A program made the position numbers and the translations under genes. This document shows, one piece after another, positions 10,001 through 18,846 of a DNA stretch of 64,000 nucleotides. Position 1 is the stretch's first letter; each line of letters begins with the position of its first letter. The notes beneath the pieces are model-generated. The model was not told the origin of the DNA, made no database searches, and worked only from the letters and a program-made list of their open reading frames with translations. The DNA is from Psychroflexus sediminis (GTDB taxonomy: Bacteria > Bacteroidota > Bacteroidia > Flavobacteriales > Flavobacteriaceae). The DNA is taken from the NCBI RefSeq assembly GCF_900099815.1, contig NZ_FNCW01000004.1, positions 1-64,000 on the forward strand, written 5' to 3'.

Positions 10001-11417
10001 TGATGCCACTCAGGATCGCTTAAGAGCCGTATTACTTACAGCGAGTTCTACAGCTTTAGGTTTTCTTCCGATGGCTATTTCAACAGGCGCCGGAGCGGAA
10101 GTTCAACGACCTGTCGCAACAGTCATTATTGGTGGTTTAGTCACCTCTACTCTATTAACACTGATTGTTTTACCCGTATTATATGCCGTAACTATAAAAA
10201 AATCTAAAGTGAAATTTAAAGGTAAATTAGGTCTTCTGGTACTTTTATTTATGGGGACAAGTTTTTCAGGTTTTGCTCAGGAAAATGAGTTTGAAACTTT
10301 AAAGACTAAAATGCTTGAGAACAACAATAAATTAAAATCATCTCAGCTTGTCGCTGAGGGAGCTAAGGCAAGTGAAGGCGAAGCCTTTACTTTCGAAAAA
10401 ACACAGTTGTTCCAAAATTATGATGAAACGGTGTTTGCACCACCAAATAATACGACTCTTTTTACGGCCTGGGGCGTTTCTCAGGCTATTGATTTTCCAA
10501 CGGTTTATGGCAGTAAATTGAAACTGAATAAGGTGAAAACTGATTTAGCTGAAACTCAATATAGCATTATTGAGCTAAGGCAAATCAAGGCCTTGCAGCA
10601 AAACTATCAGGATTATTTGGCTGCCGTAAATAAACTTTCCATTTACGATAGCATCTACAAGGTCTACTCTGATTTTGCTTACATGGCCAAGAGGAAATTT
10701 GAAGAAGGAGAATCCAATTATTTAGAAAAGATAACGGCTGAGTCCAAAACCAATCAAATTCAGCTTGAAATCTTGCAGATAGAGCAAAATATGACAGCGA
10801 GTAAAGCTGCTATACAAAGCTTGTTGCAAACCGAAGACTCGTTAATTCTGAAAGGAAATGAACTTATAAAACTAGAACTGGAAAAACCCATAAGCAGTTC
10901 TGAAAACCTGAGTTTATCTGCTTTGAAGCAAGATCAAAAAGTATCTGAAAGAAATTCTGCTTTAGCCAAAAATCAGTTGTTACCTGGTATTTCGGCTAGC
11001 TATTCGGTGAGGGGTAATTCAGCTCTCGATCAAAATTTTGAAGTTTACCAAATCGGAATTAATATTCCTTTACTATTTTTTGGAGATCGCTCAAAAATAA
11101 AATCTGCAGAAATCATTGAACGCGCCAAGCAGGCTGCAGTTGAAGATGCTAGAATTGTTTTGGAGCAACGTCAGACTCAGTTAATCAATCAGCTTTCCGT
11201 TCAACAAAAGGCTTTAGATAATTTTGAAAATTATCAACTGAAGGTGGCCAAAGAGATTTTGAAGTCTGCAAAATTGAGTTACAAAGCCGGAGAGATTGAC
11301 TTTTTCAGATATACTCAAAGTATTGAAAATGCACAGAGAATTCAGCTGGATTATCTTTCAAAATTAAGAGAATATAACCAAAGCATCATCGCTTTGAATT
11401 ATTTATTATTAAACTAA
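7092..11417 (+). CDS. Heavy-metal RND efflux pump fused to a TolC-like outer-membrane channel
   Basis: 1441 residues in two parts. Residues 1 to about 1040 are a CusA/CzcA-type (HME) RND permease: N-terminal membrane segment, NVPIGAVPDITNNQVQV at 33-49, and the TM4 proton-relay motif LDFGIIIDGAVIIVE with Asp400, Asp406 and Glu413. From about 1045 a second hydrophobic segment (LGLLVLLFMGTSFSGFAQ) resembles a signal peptide; it leads into about 385 residues of coiled-coil outer-membrane-factor sequence (ELRQIKALQQNYQDYLAAV, ending YNQSIIALNYLLLN). The single polypeptide would therefore supply both inner-membrane pump and outer-membrane duct. The metal (Cu/Ag or Zn/Co/Cd/Ni) is not certain; the Asp-Asp-Glu triad is of the CzcA type. 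Next gene follows after 4 bp. Confidence 0.93.
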   Translation: MLSKIIEFSLRSKFLIILFVCGIIGFGTYALMNVPIGAVPDITNNQVQVITTSRNLSTSDVEQFITYPVELEMANLPGVKEIRSVSKFGLSVVTIIFEDSYGTYLPRQLISEKLKSAAKNIPSSFGSPFMGPITTGLGEIYQYTLETKPGYEDEYDARELRTIQDWIVKRQLSGIPGVVEINSWGGYLKQYEVSINTKRLQANQVSFSEVFQALEDNNSVAGGSYIEKNGEAYFIRGEGLISNLEDIKNIVVTTRGNQPIYIKDIAEVGFGHARRFGAITGNGEGEKVLGQVMMLKGANSQKVINAVKERIAQVENTLPEGVYINGFLDRSELIERTTSTIIENLFLGFLVVAFIVILIIGDWRAGLVISSIIPLSFLCAISLMYVFGVDVNLMSMGALDFGIIIDGAVIIVEFVAFRMWQRANDFSGKTSSEISKLKDKITFKGASKMLTSAIFGQIIILIVFIPILSLSGVEGKMFRPMALTFSFALIGAMILGFTWVPVACSLILKPNSKPFTFSTKLMDGIKRLYLPSIKWALDHTKVVLVSSVVLIALGVFTFTKMGGEFVPTLDEGDFVIQPILKTGKSLSSTVERTTEIENILLDQFQEVDQVVSRIGAAEVPTDPMSMQDSDVIVILKSKSEWREGMTKTKLAGEIEKALAVFPGMGLQFTQPIEMRFNELITGVRSDIAIKIYGEDLDILAEKGNEIKDLISDVEGAADIFVEKIIGLPQLAVQYKRDKIARYGLSIKDVNAIVAAGFAGKSTGVVFEGQKRFDLVVRLQETQRQGISDLKTLRIDTPTSGKIPLSEVADITYEEGPAQISRDQTKRRIVVGVNVRNSDLETVVSKIQKLVNENISLPVGYTITYGGQFENLRSAKARLKIAVPIALLLIYVLLYFALKKHRDALLIYTAIPFSAVGGVFLLWLRDMPFSISAGVGFIALFGIAVLNGIILVEYFKDILKEHNQLSVKHIIDATQDRLRAVLLTASSTALGFLPMAISTGAGAEVQRPVATVIIGGLVTSTLLTLIVLPVLYAVTIKKSKVKFKGKLGLLVLLFMGTSFSGFAQENEFETLKTKMLENNNKLKSSQLVAEGAKASEGEAFTFEKTQLFQNYDETVFAPPNNTTLFTAWGVSQAIDFPTVYGSKLKLNKVKTDLAETQYSIIELRQIKALQQNYQDYLAAVNKLSIYDSIYKVYSDFAYMAKRKFEEGESNYLEKITAESKTNQIQLEILQIEQNMTASKAAIQSLLQTEDSLILKGNELIKLELEKPISSSENLSLSALKQDQKVSERNSALAKNQLLPGISASYSVRGNSALDQNFEVYQIGINIPLLFFGDRSKIKSAEIIERAKQAAVEDARIVLEQRQTQLINQLSVQQKALDNFENYQLKVAKEILKSAKLSYKAGEIDFFRYTQSIENAQRIQLDYLSKLREYNQSIIALNYLLLN

Positions 11418-11421
11418 ACTT

Positions 11422-12564
11422 ATGAAACGCTATACATATATTACCTTATTTATCTTCACGTTGACGCTAATGTCTTGTGGAGAAAAACAAGCAAAATCAG
11501 AAGAAAAAACAACTGATGATAGTATTGTTGAATTAACACAGGAACAATTTCAGAAAAATGAGCTGACTCTGGGGAAACCAGAGAAAAGAACCTTTTCTGA
11601 AGAATTTGAAGTTACTGGAATGGTAGATGTTCCGCCCAAAAACAGATCATCGGTTACCTCTTATTTTGACGGCTATGTGAGTCAAACCCATTTGTTGGTT
11701 GGAGATCGAGTTGCAAAAGGAGACTTACTGGTCAAATTAAAAAATCCAGATTTTATAAAAATGCAGCAGAATTATGTGGAGGCTTTAAGTAATCTCGAAT
11801 ATTTAACTTCTGAATTTGAACGCAAAAAAACATTATTTAAAGACCAGATTATTGCTCAAAAAGTGTTTCAGGCTACCAAGAATCAATACCTGCAAGCCAA
11901 AGCAAAGCTTGCTTCACTAGCTGAGCAAATACGATTGATGAATCTAGAACCCAAACAAGTGGCTAAGGGAGATTTCACTTCAGAAATTCATATTAAGGCC
12001 CCTATAAGTGGGAAGATTTCAAAACTAAATGTAGCCCAGGGAAAATTCATAGGAAAATCCGAAATGATCATGGAACTCCTGGATGTGGACCACATTCATT
12101 TGGAACTGGATGTGTTTGAAAAAGATCTTATGAAAATTCAAAAAGGAGATAGTTTAAGGTTTGAGGTCCCGGAAATATCTGAAGAACGGTATTCTGCCTA
12201 TGTGCGTCTTATCGGTGCGGAAATAAATGAAAACAGGAAAGTTAGAATCCACGCGCATCCTTTAGACAGAGGAAACAGTTTTACAGTCGGCATGTTTGTA
12301 AATGCCTATTTTGAGGCAGACCGGAAAAAACACTTAGCGCTGCCGGAATCTGCATTTACGGAAGTGGATGAAACCACTTATATTTTAGAATTAACAGAGC
12401 AAACTGAAAATAAGTATAGATTCAGGAAAGTCGAAGTAAAATCCACCCCGCCACAGCATGGGTTTAAGCCGATTTTGAATCCAGAGGACATAAACTCCAA
12501 TTCTAAATACCTAACCAATGGCGTATTTGACCTGATGACCACCGGGAGCGGCGGACATCATTAG
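11422..12564 (+). CDS. RND efflux periplasmic adaptor (CusB/CzcB-like lipoprotein)
   Basis: 380 residues. A lipoprotein signal ends in LMSCGEK (lipid-modified Cys19). The membrane-fusion-protein order follows: beta-barrel/lipoyl half (SYFDGYVSQTHLLVGDRVAKGDLLVKLKNP), an alpha-helical hairpin (about residues 110-165), the second lipoyl half (IKAPISGKISKLNVAQGKFI), and beta-barrel plus membrane-proximal domains. It bridges the RND pump and the outer-membrane channel and may deliver metal. It begins 4 bp after the pump gene and is the last gene of the operon before a bidirectional hairpin. Confidence 0.92.
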   Translation: MKRYTYITLFIFTLTLMSCGEKQAKSEEKTTDDSIVELTQEQFQKNELTLGKPEKRTFSEEFEVTGMVDVPPKNRSSVTSYFDGYVSQTHLLVGDRVAKGDLLVKLKNPDFIKMQQNYVEALSNLEYLTSEFERKKTLFKDQIIAQKVFQATKNQYLQAKAKLASLAEQIRLMNLEPKQVAKGDFTSEIHIKAPISGKISKLNVAQGKFIGKSEMIMELLDVDHIHLELDVFEKDLMKIQKGDSLRFEVPEISEERYSAYVRLIGAEINENRKVRIHAHPLDRGNSFTVGMFVNAYFEADRKKHLALPESAFTEVDETTYILELTEQTENKYRFRKVEVKSTPPQHGFKPILNPEDINSNSKYLTNGVFDLMTTGSGGHH

Positions 12565-12614
12565 CAGCCTTATCCGTGATTTGATTCAGAATTAAACAAA
12601 ACCATATCAATAAT

Positions 12615-12642
12615 AAAGCCTTCAAATAAACTTGAAGGCTTT
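12615..12642. terminator. Bidirectional terminator between efflux operon and purA
   Basis: AAAGCCTTCAA (12615-12625) and TTGAAGGCTTT (12632-12642) form an 11-bp perfect stem with a 6-base loop. A-rich and T-rich flanks on either side allow use in both directions; the genes on either side converge. Confidence 0.8.
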
Positions 12643-12666
12643 GTTATTTTTAATATTAAAAATCTA

Positions 12667-13938
12667 TTATCTCAATATCGTTTCTTTCCGGTCTGGACCG
12701 ACAGATACGATTTTTATAGGAACCTTCAGTTCGTCTTCAATAAATTTGATGTAATCCTTTAGGGTCTGTGGCAAATTATCAAAATTCGAATGTTTGGAGA
12801 TATCTTCTTTCCAACCTTTGAATTCCTTATAGATCGGCTCTAAGTTTTCTGCCTCAATATTGTAAGGCAGGTGTTGTATTTCTTTTCCGTTGTAGTTGTA
12901 AGCAGTACATACTTTCAAGGTTTTGAAACCGCTTAAAACGTCAGATTTCATCATCATCAATTCTGTCACACCATTGATTTGCACAGCGTATTTCAAAGCT
13001 ACTAAATCCAACCATCCGCATCGCCTTGGTCGTCCTGTAGTCGCTCCAAACTCATTCCCGACTTTTGCCATTCTGGCTCCATCTGCATCAAATAATTCTG
13101 TAGGAAATGGTCCGCTTCCCACACGCGTGGTATAAGCTTTAAATATTCCAAATACTTTTTTTATTTTATTCGGGGCTATTCCTAAACCTGTGCAAGCACC
13201 AGCAGCCGTGGTATTGGAAGAAGTGACAAAAGGATAGGTTCCAAAGTCTATATCCAGCAGAGAACCCTGAGCACCTTCAGCCAGAATAGTTTTTTTATCG
13301 ACTTGAGCCTGGTGAAGATATTCTTCAGAATCGATGAATTTCAAAGATTTTATAGACTCTATAGCCTCGAAAAATTCACTCTCCAGTTCTTTTAAATTGT
13401 ACTGGACATCCACATTGTAAAACTCAATCAGCGCCTGATGTTTGTTGGCCAATTGTCTATATTTCTCTTTCCAGTTGTCAAACTCGAGGTCTCCTATTCT
13501 CAATCCGTTTCTGCCGGTTTTGTCCATATAGGTTGGACCAATACCTTTTAATGTCGAACCTATCTTGGCTTTCCCCTTCGAGGTTTCTGAAGCAGCATCC
13601 AAGAGTCGATGTGTTGGAAGAATAATGTGAGCCTTTCTTGAAATCAATAAACTCTTCGTAAAGTCTAGATCAAATTTGGCTAATGCCTGTATTTCTTTTT
13701 GAAAAATAACGGGGTCGATGACCACTCCATTCCCTACAATATTTACCGCATCTTTATGAAATATCCCTGAAGGGATCGTGTGTAAAACGTGTTTTATGCC
13801 ATCAAATTCAAGCGTGTGTCCTGCGTTGGGTCCTCCTTGAAATCTTGCTATGATGTTGTAATCTTTGGTTAAGTAATCAACGATTTTTCCTTTGCCTTCA
13901 TCTCCCCATTGGAGTCCAAGTAGTAAATCTACTGCCAT
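12667..13938 (-). CDS. purA: Adenylosuccinate synthetase
   Basis: 423 residues, normal length for PurA. The N-terminal GTP-binding motif GLQWGDEGKGKIVDYL (residues 8-23) and GGPNAGHT are intact; later signatures include GIGPTYMDK, TTAAGACTGLG and TGRPRRCGWLD. It joins aspartate to IMP using GTP, the first step of AMP synthesis. It lies 3 bp after the Fur-family regulator gene and is probably co-transcribed with it. The ATG start sits 14 residues before the GTP-binding core glycines, as in homologues. Confidence 0.97.
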   Translation of the reverse strand: MAVDLLLGLQWGDEGKGKIVDYLTKDYNIIARFQGGPNAGHTLEFDGIKHVLHTIPSGIFHKDAVNIVGNGVVIDPVIFQKEIQALAKFDLDFTKSLLISRKAHIILPTHRLLDAASETSKGKAKIGSTLKGIGPTYMDKTGRNGLRIGDLEFDNWKEKYRQLANKHQALIEFYNVDVQYNLKELESEFFEAIESIKSLKFIDSEEYLHQAQVDKKTILAEGAQGSLLDIDFGTYPFVTSSNTTAAGACTGLGIAPNKIKKVFGIFKAYTTRVGSGPFPTELFDADGARMAKVGNEFGATTGRPRRCGWLDLVALKYAVQINGVTELMMMKSDVLSGFKTLKVCTAYNYNGKEIQHLPYNIEAENLEPIYKEFKGWKEDISKHSNFDNLPQTLKDYIKFIEDELKVPIKIVSVGPDRKETILR

Positions 13939-13941
13939 GTT

Positions 13942-14403
13942 TTAATCTGTCTTTGGTTGGTTTTTAATTCCGTAGAAATATAATGAGTGTCTATCGATAG
14001 AGATATCGAACACCTCTTCTATTGTTTTTTTGATGGATTCTATACGTGGGTCACAAAATTCTATGACTTCACCAGTATCGGTAAGAATAACGTGGTCATG
14101 CTGTTTATCGAAGTAGGATTTTTCGTATTGAGCCTGGTTTTTACCAAACTGATGTTTTCTTACCAAACCACAATCCAAAAGTAAGTCTATGGTATTGTAT
14201 AAGGTCGCTCTACTTACTCTATAGTTTTTGGTCTTCATCTTGATGTACAAAGACTCAATGTCGAAGTGATCATCGCTTTCGTAAATTTCCTGAAGTATAG
14301 CGTATCGTTCCGGAGTTTTTCGATGGCCGTTATTCTCTAAAAATTTAGTAAACACATTTTTTACAACAGCTAAATCGTTTTTTAAATTATCTTTATTTAC
14401 CAT
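13942..14403 (-). CDS. Fur-family metal-responsive transcriptional regulator
   Basis: 153 residues. The N-terminal winged helix ([16 protein letters not shown] ... [19 protein letters not shown]) is followed by the metal-binding dimerisation domain with HDHVI and EFCDP. The C-terminal CxxC zinc motif found in many Fur proteins is absent. It could sense iron, zinc or peroxide; the sequence does not decide. It sits between the (p)ppGpp enzyme gene (18 bp upstream) and purA (3 bp downstream), a gene order I recall as frequent in Flavobacteriia. Confidence 0.9.
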   Translation of the reverse strand: MVNKDNLKNDLAVVKNVFTKFLENNGHRKTPERYAILQEIYESDDHFDIESLYIKMKTKNYRVSRATLYNTIDLLLDCGLVRKHQFGKNQAQYEKSYFDKQHDHVILTDTGEVIEFCDPRIESIKKTIEEVFDISIDRHSLYFYGIKNQPKTD

Positions 14404-14421
14404 AGTTACAAAAATATACTT

Positions 14422-16647
14422 TTATTCACGCTTAACCTTATCGATCCCATCGATTTTTTCTAATCTTTCCATAAGTTTAGTCAATATGGAGATATTCTTC
14501 ACTTTCACAACCAATTTTCCTTCAAAAACACCATCATTACTTGAGAAAGCTATATTCAAAATATTGACATTAAGGTTTTTGGAGATTTCATTGGTGATGA
14601 CACTTACCAAACCGATATCATCTATCCCTGTAAGTCTCATCGCTGCACTAAATTCTTCCTGGGAAGAATCTATCCACTTTGCTTTTAAAATCCTGTACGC
14701 ATAATTACTTTGAAGTTGAATGGCATTAGGACAATTTTTCTTGTGCACTTTTATACCATCCTTTATCGTTGTAAATCCAAATACTTCATCACCAGGAATA
14801 GGATTACAACAGGGCGCTAATTTATAATCCAATTTTTGTTCATCATCCCCAAATACAAGCTGATCATAGTTATTGGAAATATCCTCTTCATCCTGAGAGA
14901 TATCTTTATCCGGGGAACGTCTGATTTTATTTTTGAAAAACGAGACTAAAGCATTACTCCTTGATGAAGCATAATCTTTGATTTGTTTATTATCTATCGT
15001 ACCTATTCCAACCCTATAAAATAGATCCAGACTTGTTTTCAGCTTGAAGAAAACAACCATCTCATTCACGGTTCTTTCGTTCAAACTGATACGCTGAGAT
15101 TTAAGTTTTCGTCTCAAAATCTCTTTACCTTCTGCTGCTATTAGCTTCCTTTTTTCTTTTAGAGCAGATTTTATTTTGGTTCGGGCTCTTGCTGTGGTTG
15201 CATAATCCAGCCAGTTTTTGGTTGGCTTGGCATTTGAAGACGTAATGATTTCTACCTGGTCACCACTTTTCAAGACCCGGCTCAAAGCCACAATCTTACC
15301 ATTCACTTTAGCCCCTCGGGTTTGATAACCGATATCGGTATGTATAGAGAATGCAAAATCCAAAACAGTTGCTCCTTTAGGTAAAGATTTCAAATCGCCT
15401 TGGGGGGTGAATACAAAAATCTCTTTGGAATAAAGGTTGAGTTTGAATTGCTCAACGAAATCTACAGCATTCATTTCATTATTTTCCAAAGCTTCCTGAA
15501 GCCTATTCAACCACAAATCCAAACCCTGATCATCTTGAACTTCATCTTTATGCTTGTATTTATAATGAGCAGCATAGCCTTTTTCGGCAATCTCATTCAT
15601 CCGTTCACTGCGAATCTGCACTTCTACCCATTTCCCTTTTGGCCCCATGACAGTGATGTGCAAAGCCTCGTATCCAGTGGTTTTAGGAGAAGAAATCCAA
15701 TCGCGAAGACGGGTTGGGTTGGGTCTGTAATAATCGGTGACTATGGAATAAATCTTCCAGGCTAGAAATTTTTCATTTTCTGAATTGGACTTATAAATAA
15801 TCCTTAGAGCAAACTTGTCATAGATTTCATCAAAAGAAATATTTTGATTAACAATCTTCTTCCTGATGGAATAAATAGATTTTGGTCGGCCTTTAACTTC
15901 AAAAACGATGTCTTCTTTCTCGAGAGCCTCAGAAATAGTTTTTGAAAAATCCTTGATATATTGATCTTGATCTTCTTTACTCTCCTTTAACTTACCCAGA
16001 ATATCATTGTAAACTTCGGGCTCTGTATATTTTAAGCTTAGGTCTTCAAGTTCTGTTTTGATATTATAGAGTCCTATTCTGTGAGCCAAAGGCGCATAAA
16101 TATATAGCGTTTCGCTAGCTATTTTTACCTGTTTATCCGGACGCATAGCGTCCATAGTCTGCATATTGTGTAGTCTATCTGCAATCTTAATGATAATCAC
16201 CCGTATATCATCGTTGAGAGTGAGCAGCATTTTCCTGAAATTCTCAGCTTGCATAGAGATGTCACCATCTTTCTTTAAGCTTGAAATCTTGGTCAGTCCA
16301 TCCACAATTCTGGCGACTGCTTCCCCAAACATCTGCTCTATATCAGTGAGCGTATATCGCGTATCTTCTACCACATCGTGCAAAAGTGCAGAAGCTATGG
16401 ATGTCGCATCAAGTCCTATCTCATGAGCCACAATTTTGGCTACGGCAATAGGATGAAAAATATAAGCTTCTCCGGACTTTCGCCTCTGGTCTTTATGAGC
16501 TTCGACAGCAGTTTCAAAAGCTTTACGAATAAGCTTTTTGTCCTTAACGCTTAAGGTCCTGTAACTTATCCGTAAAAGCTCCTTGTATTCTTTGGTAATT
16601 TCCCTGCTTTCCTGTTCTAAATAAGCATCTGTAATCTCCATAGACAT
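14422..16647 (-). CDS. Bifunctional (p)ppGpp synthetase/hydrolase (RelA/SpoT family)
   Basis: 741 residues with the full RSH layout. The hydrolase HD domain has His51, HPIAVA (His65) and ALLHDVVEDT (His90-Asp91); RLHNMQT follows. The synthetase domain shows RPKSIYSIRKK and the TGYEALH and VEVQIRSERMNEIAEKGYAAH stretch. A TGS domain (VFTPQGDLKSLPKGATVLDFA) and a C-terminal ACT domain complete it. Both active sites look intact, so it should make and break (p)ppGpp as the stringent-response enzyme. Two ATGs (MSM) are possible starts. It is first of a likely operon with the Fur-family gene and purA. Confidence 0.95.
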   Translation of the reverse strand: MSMEITDAYLEQESREITKEYKELLRISYRTLSVKDKKLIRKAFETAVEAHKDQRRKSGEAYIFHPIAVAKIVAHEIGLDATSIASALLHDVVEDTRYTLTDIEQMFGEAVARIVDGLTKISSLKKDGDISMQAENFRKMLLTLNDDIRVIIIKIADRLHNMQTMDAMRPDKQVKIASETLYIYAPLAHRIGLYNIKTELEDLSLKYTEPEVYNDILGKLKESKEDQDQYIKDFSKTISEALEKEDIVFEVKGRPKSIYSIRKKIVNQNISFDEIYDKFALRIIYKSNSENEKFLAWKIYSIVTDYYRPNPTRLRDWISSPKTTGYEALHITVMGPKGKWVEVQIRSERMNEIAEKGYAAHYKYKHKDEVQDDQGLDLWLNRLQEALENNEMNAVDFVEQFKLNLYSKEIFVFTPQGDLKSLPKGATVLDFAFSIHTDIGYQTRGAKVNGKIVALSRVLKSGDQVEIITSSNAKPTKNWLDYATTARARTKIKSALKEKRKLIAAEGKEILRRKLKSQRISLNERTVNEMVVFFKLKTSLDLFYRVGIGTIDNKQIKDYASSRSNALVSFFKNKIRRSPDKDISQDEEDISNNYDQLVFGDDEQKLDYKLAPCCNPIPGDEVFGFTTIKDGIKVHKKNCPNAIQLQSNYAYRILKAKWIDSSQEEFSAAMRLTGIDDIGLVSVITNEISKNLNVNILNIAFSSNDGVFEGKLVVKVKNISILTKLMERLEKIDGIDKVKRE

Positions 16648-16667
16648 CTTCTCTTGATAAAATGAAA

Positions 16668-17906
16668 TTACGAATTATTTTTCAAATTTTTCAGCCTTTC
16701 TGACAGAGGTGGATGAGAATAATGAAAAAACACATAAGCTGGATGTGGAGTGAGGTTACTCAGGCTTTTCTTAGATAGTTTTTTCAATCCTGAAATCAAA
16801 TACCGAGCAGAATAGGTTGTTTTTGCAAAATCATCTGCCTGAAATTCAAATTTTCTTGACAGAATATTCGTCAAAATGCCGGTCAGCAGGGAAATTGGCG
16901 CATATAAAAAACTAAAAGCGACCAGGCCAATGTGGAAGCTTGGCTTTTCTACCCCTAAAGCATGCGCAAGTAAAGGCTCACTTACAAACAAGGAGAGTAA
17001 CCATAACGTAAAACCAGTTGTGATAATAGACACAAAAAGATTAATAAGAATATGATTCTTTTTATAATGGCCGACTTCATGCGCCAAAACAGCTACGATT
17101 TCTTGTTTGTCTAAATCTTCAATCAATGTATCGTACAGTGTAATTCTCTTCTCACTGCCAAACCCGGAAAAATAAGCGTTGGCTTTTTTACTTCTTTTTG
17201 AACCATCAATAACAAAGATGTTTTTTAAATTAAAATTCATTTTGGTAGCATATTTTTCGATTTCAGTTCTTAACTCCCCTTCTTCCAATGGGGTTTGCTT
17301 ATTAAAAAGCGGAACAAAGAGTTTGGCATAAAACATATTCAGCAGTACTGAAAAAAAGGCAATCAAAATCCAGGTATACCACCAAAAATCGGTTCCAACA
17401 TATTTATAAAATACCAAAATCAAGCTAAGTATAAGACCACCTAAAACGATAGTGAGTAAAACTGATTTTAACTTGTCTTTCCAGAATAAAGATACTGTAG
17501 ACGTATTGAAATCGTAACGCTCTTCGATGACAAAGGTGAAGTAATAATCGAAGGGCAAATTGAGTATAAAACTTCCAGCAAATAAAATTCCGAAAAAAAA
17601 CAAGGACACTAGAATTGAATTATCTGCATAACTATTGGCGATATCATTTACGATCTCAAAACCGTCAACACCAAGAAAAATAAGGATTAAAGCTAAGGAG
17701 AATACAGATTGGAGCAATCCGAATTTAAATTTATCCTTTTTGTAATTCTGTGAATTCACGTATTCGGATTCATCGTAAAGCCCCTGTAACTCTTCCGGGG
17801 GTTGTGCATCAAATTTGGTGTAATTCAGATAATCTAAAAAACTCTCCAAAAGAAAATTGAAGACAATGAGACCAATGATGAGATAAAAAATTAATTCTGA
17901 AGTCAT
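16668..17906 (-). CDS. M48 family metalloprotease (Ste24/CAAX protease 1-like)
   Basis: 412 residues with about seven hydrophobic membrane segments. The zinc-protease motif VLAHEVGHYKKNH (HEXXH, about residues 277-281) and a downstream glutamate in KFEFQADDFA form the M48 active site. It resembles Ste24/CAAX prenyl protease 1, an inner-membrane protease whose bacterial members are linked to membrane-protein quality control. It ends 20 bp before the (p)ppGpp enzyme gene, so it is upstream of it on the same strand and may share the transcript. Confidence 0.92.
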   Translation of the reverse strand: MTSELIFYLIIGLIVFNFLLESFLDYLNYTKFDAQPPEELQGLYDESEYVNSQNYKKDKFKFGLLQSVFSLALILIFLGVDGFEIVNDIANSYADNSILVSLFFFGILFAGSFILNLPFDYYFTFVIEERYDFNTSTVSLFWKDKLKSVLLTIVLGGLILSLILVFYKYVGTDFWWYTWILIAFFSVLLNMFYAKLFVPLFNKQTPLEEGELRTEIEKYATKMNFNLKNIFVIDGSKRSKKANAYFSGFGSEKRITLYDTLIEDLDKQEIVAVLAHEVGHYKKNHILINLFVSIITTGFTLWLLSLFVSEPLLAHALGVEKPSFHIGLVAFSFLYAPISLLTGILTNILSRKFEFQADDFAKTTYSARYLISGLKKLSKKSLSNLTPHPAYVFFHYSHPPLSERLKNLKNNS

Positions 17907-17995
17907 TCCTTATTATTTTGAGCAAATCTAAAGTATGTTTTGCAATTGATTTGCAATATTCATCCTTATTCATTTTTGAATTTTATGAAAAGTAG

Positions 17996-18027
17996 GTTGT
18001 CATATTCATTAATAGATGCTAAATTTG
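17996..18027 (+). promoter_or_regulatory. Promoter of the coiled-coil/zapA operon
   Basis: TAAATTTG at 18020-18027 fits the -7 consensus TAnnTTTG, with GTTG at 17996-17999 20 bp upstream in the -33 place. The first ATG is 24 bases further on. Confidence 0.5.
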
Positions 18028-18051
18028 CTTTAAAGCAATGCGAAAGTTGTA

Positions 18052-18342
18052 ATGAGTAAATTGGTGGTAAGCGTTGAATCTTTAGAAGTTAATTTGAAAA
18101 AATTAATCTCAAATCATAATACTTTAAAGGTTAAACATAAAAATCTAAAGTCCCAATTTGATTCTACTTCTAAAACTATTTCAGAATTAAATTCAGAAAT
18201 AGAAAGATTACAGCAAGAAAACAAAACGCTCAAAACAGCTAACGCTATGCTAGGCAGTAACGAGTACAAAAGAGAAACAAAACTCAAAATAAATAGTTTG
18301 ATTAAAGAAATAGATAATTGCATTATTCAATTGGCAGAATAA
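18052..18342 (+). CDS. Small coiled-coil protein next to zapA
   Basis: 96 residues, nearly all predicted coiled coil: heptad-like runs from LEVNLKKLISNHNTL through ISELNSEIERLQQENKTL (about residues 10-65). There is no signal peptide, membrane segment or named domain I can assign. It is the first gene of a plus-strand run and stops 1 bp before zapA, so the two are co-translated. Because zapA recruits to the FtsZ ring, a partner role like that of the unrelated coiled-coil ZapB is a reasonable guess, but it is inference from position and shape only. Confidence 0.75.
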   Translation: MSKLVVSVESLEVNLKKLISNHNTLKVKHKNLKSQFDSTSKTISELNSEIERLQQENKTLKTANAMLGSNEYKRETKLKINSLIKEIDNCIIQLAE

Positions 18343-18343
18343 T

Positions 18344-18637
18344 ATGGCTACAGATAAATTCAAAATAAAATTATCGATTGCAGATAGGGTTTATCCGCTT
18401 ACCATAAGACCAGAGCAAGAAGAAGGTCTGAGAAAAGCAGCCAAGAGAATCAATGAAGTTATCAAGAAATTTGAGCAGGACTATGCAGTAAGGGATAAAC
18501 AAGATGTCTTGGCCATGAGTGCCTTACAATTTGCTGCAGAAATCGAACAAAATCAGTTATCTTCGTCTTCAGAATTGAAGCAAGTGGAGGTGAAACTTGG
18601 AGAGTTGGATGAAATGCTCAAAAATCAATTAAACTAA
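18344..18637 (+). CDS. zapA: Cell division protein ZapA
   Basis: 97 residues, the usual ZapA length. The N-terminal beta-hairpin segment KIKLSIADRVYPLTIRPEQE leads into RKAAKRINEVIKKFEQDYAV and a C-terminal coiled coil. ZapA is a cytoplasmic FtsZ-ring protein that cross-links FtsZ filaments. It follows the coiled-coil gene by 1 bp and precedes the 6S RNA, an order that resembles the zapA-ssrS neighbourhood of other bacteria. Confidence 0.9.
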   Translation: MATDKFKIKLSIADRVYPLTIRPEQEEGLRKAAKRINEVIKKFEQDYAVRDKQDVLAMSALQFAAEIEQNQLSSSSELKQVEVKLGELDEMLKNQLN

Positions 18638-18659
18638 CGTTCATTACATAAATCGACAC

Positions 18660-18834
18660 TGCCTGTATTAGTCGTACCTTTTTGATAAACTCAACATTTA
18701 CTATTTAAAAAGGGTGAGTTTCAGTTGCTAAAGCAAGCCGCCACTTATGTGCAGCGGATCCTTGATCAACTGAGTATCCCTAAACCTGTTTACACGGAGT
18801 TTTATACAAAACTAGGCTAATACAGGCTTTTTTT
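18660..18834 (+). ncRNA. ssrS: 6S RNA (Bacteroidota type)
   Basis: A 175-base non-coding stretch between zapA and rny with a long-hairpin fold. The closing stem is perfect: GCCTGTATTA at 18661-18670 pairs with TAATACAGGC at 18818-18827, and T7 follows. Inside it, AAACTCA (18687-18693) can pair with TGAGTTT (18715-18721), TCAGTTG (18721-18727) with CAACTGA (18767-18773), and CCGC with GCGG around an apical loop near 18745. 6S RNA binds the housekeeping RNA polymerase holoenzyme by mimicking an open promoter. The call rests on fold, size and location beside zapA; I could not run a covariance model, and alternative pairings compete. Confidence 0.78.
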
Positions 18835-18846
18835 ATATATACAATT

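Noticed and set aside
18638-18846. Short open frames between zapA and rny
   Set aside because: The region folds as 6S RNA and shows no coding pattern.
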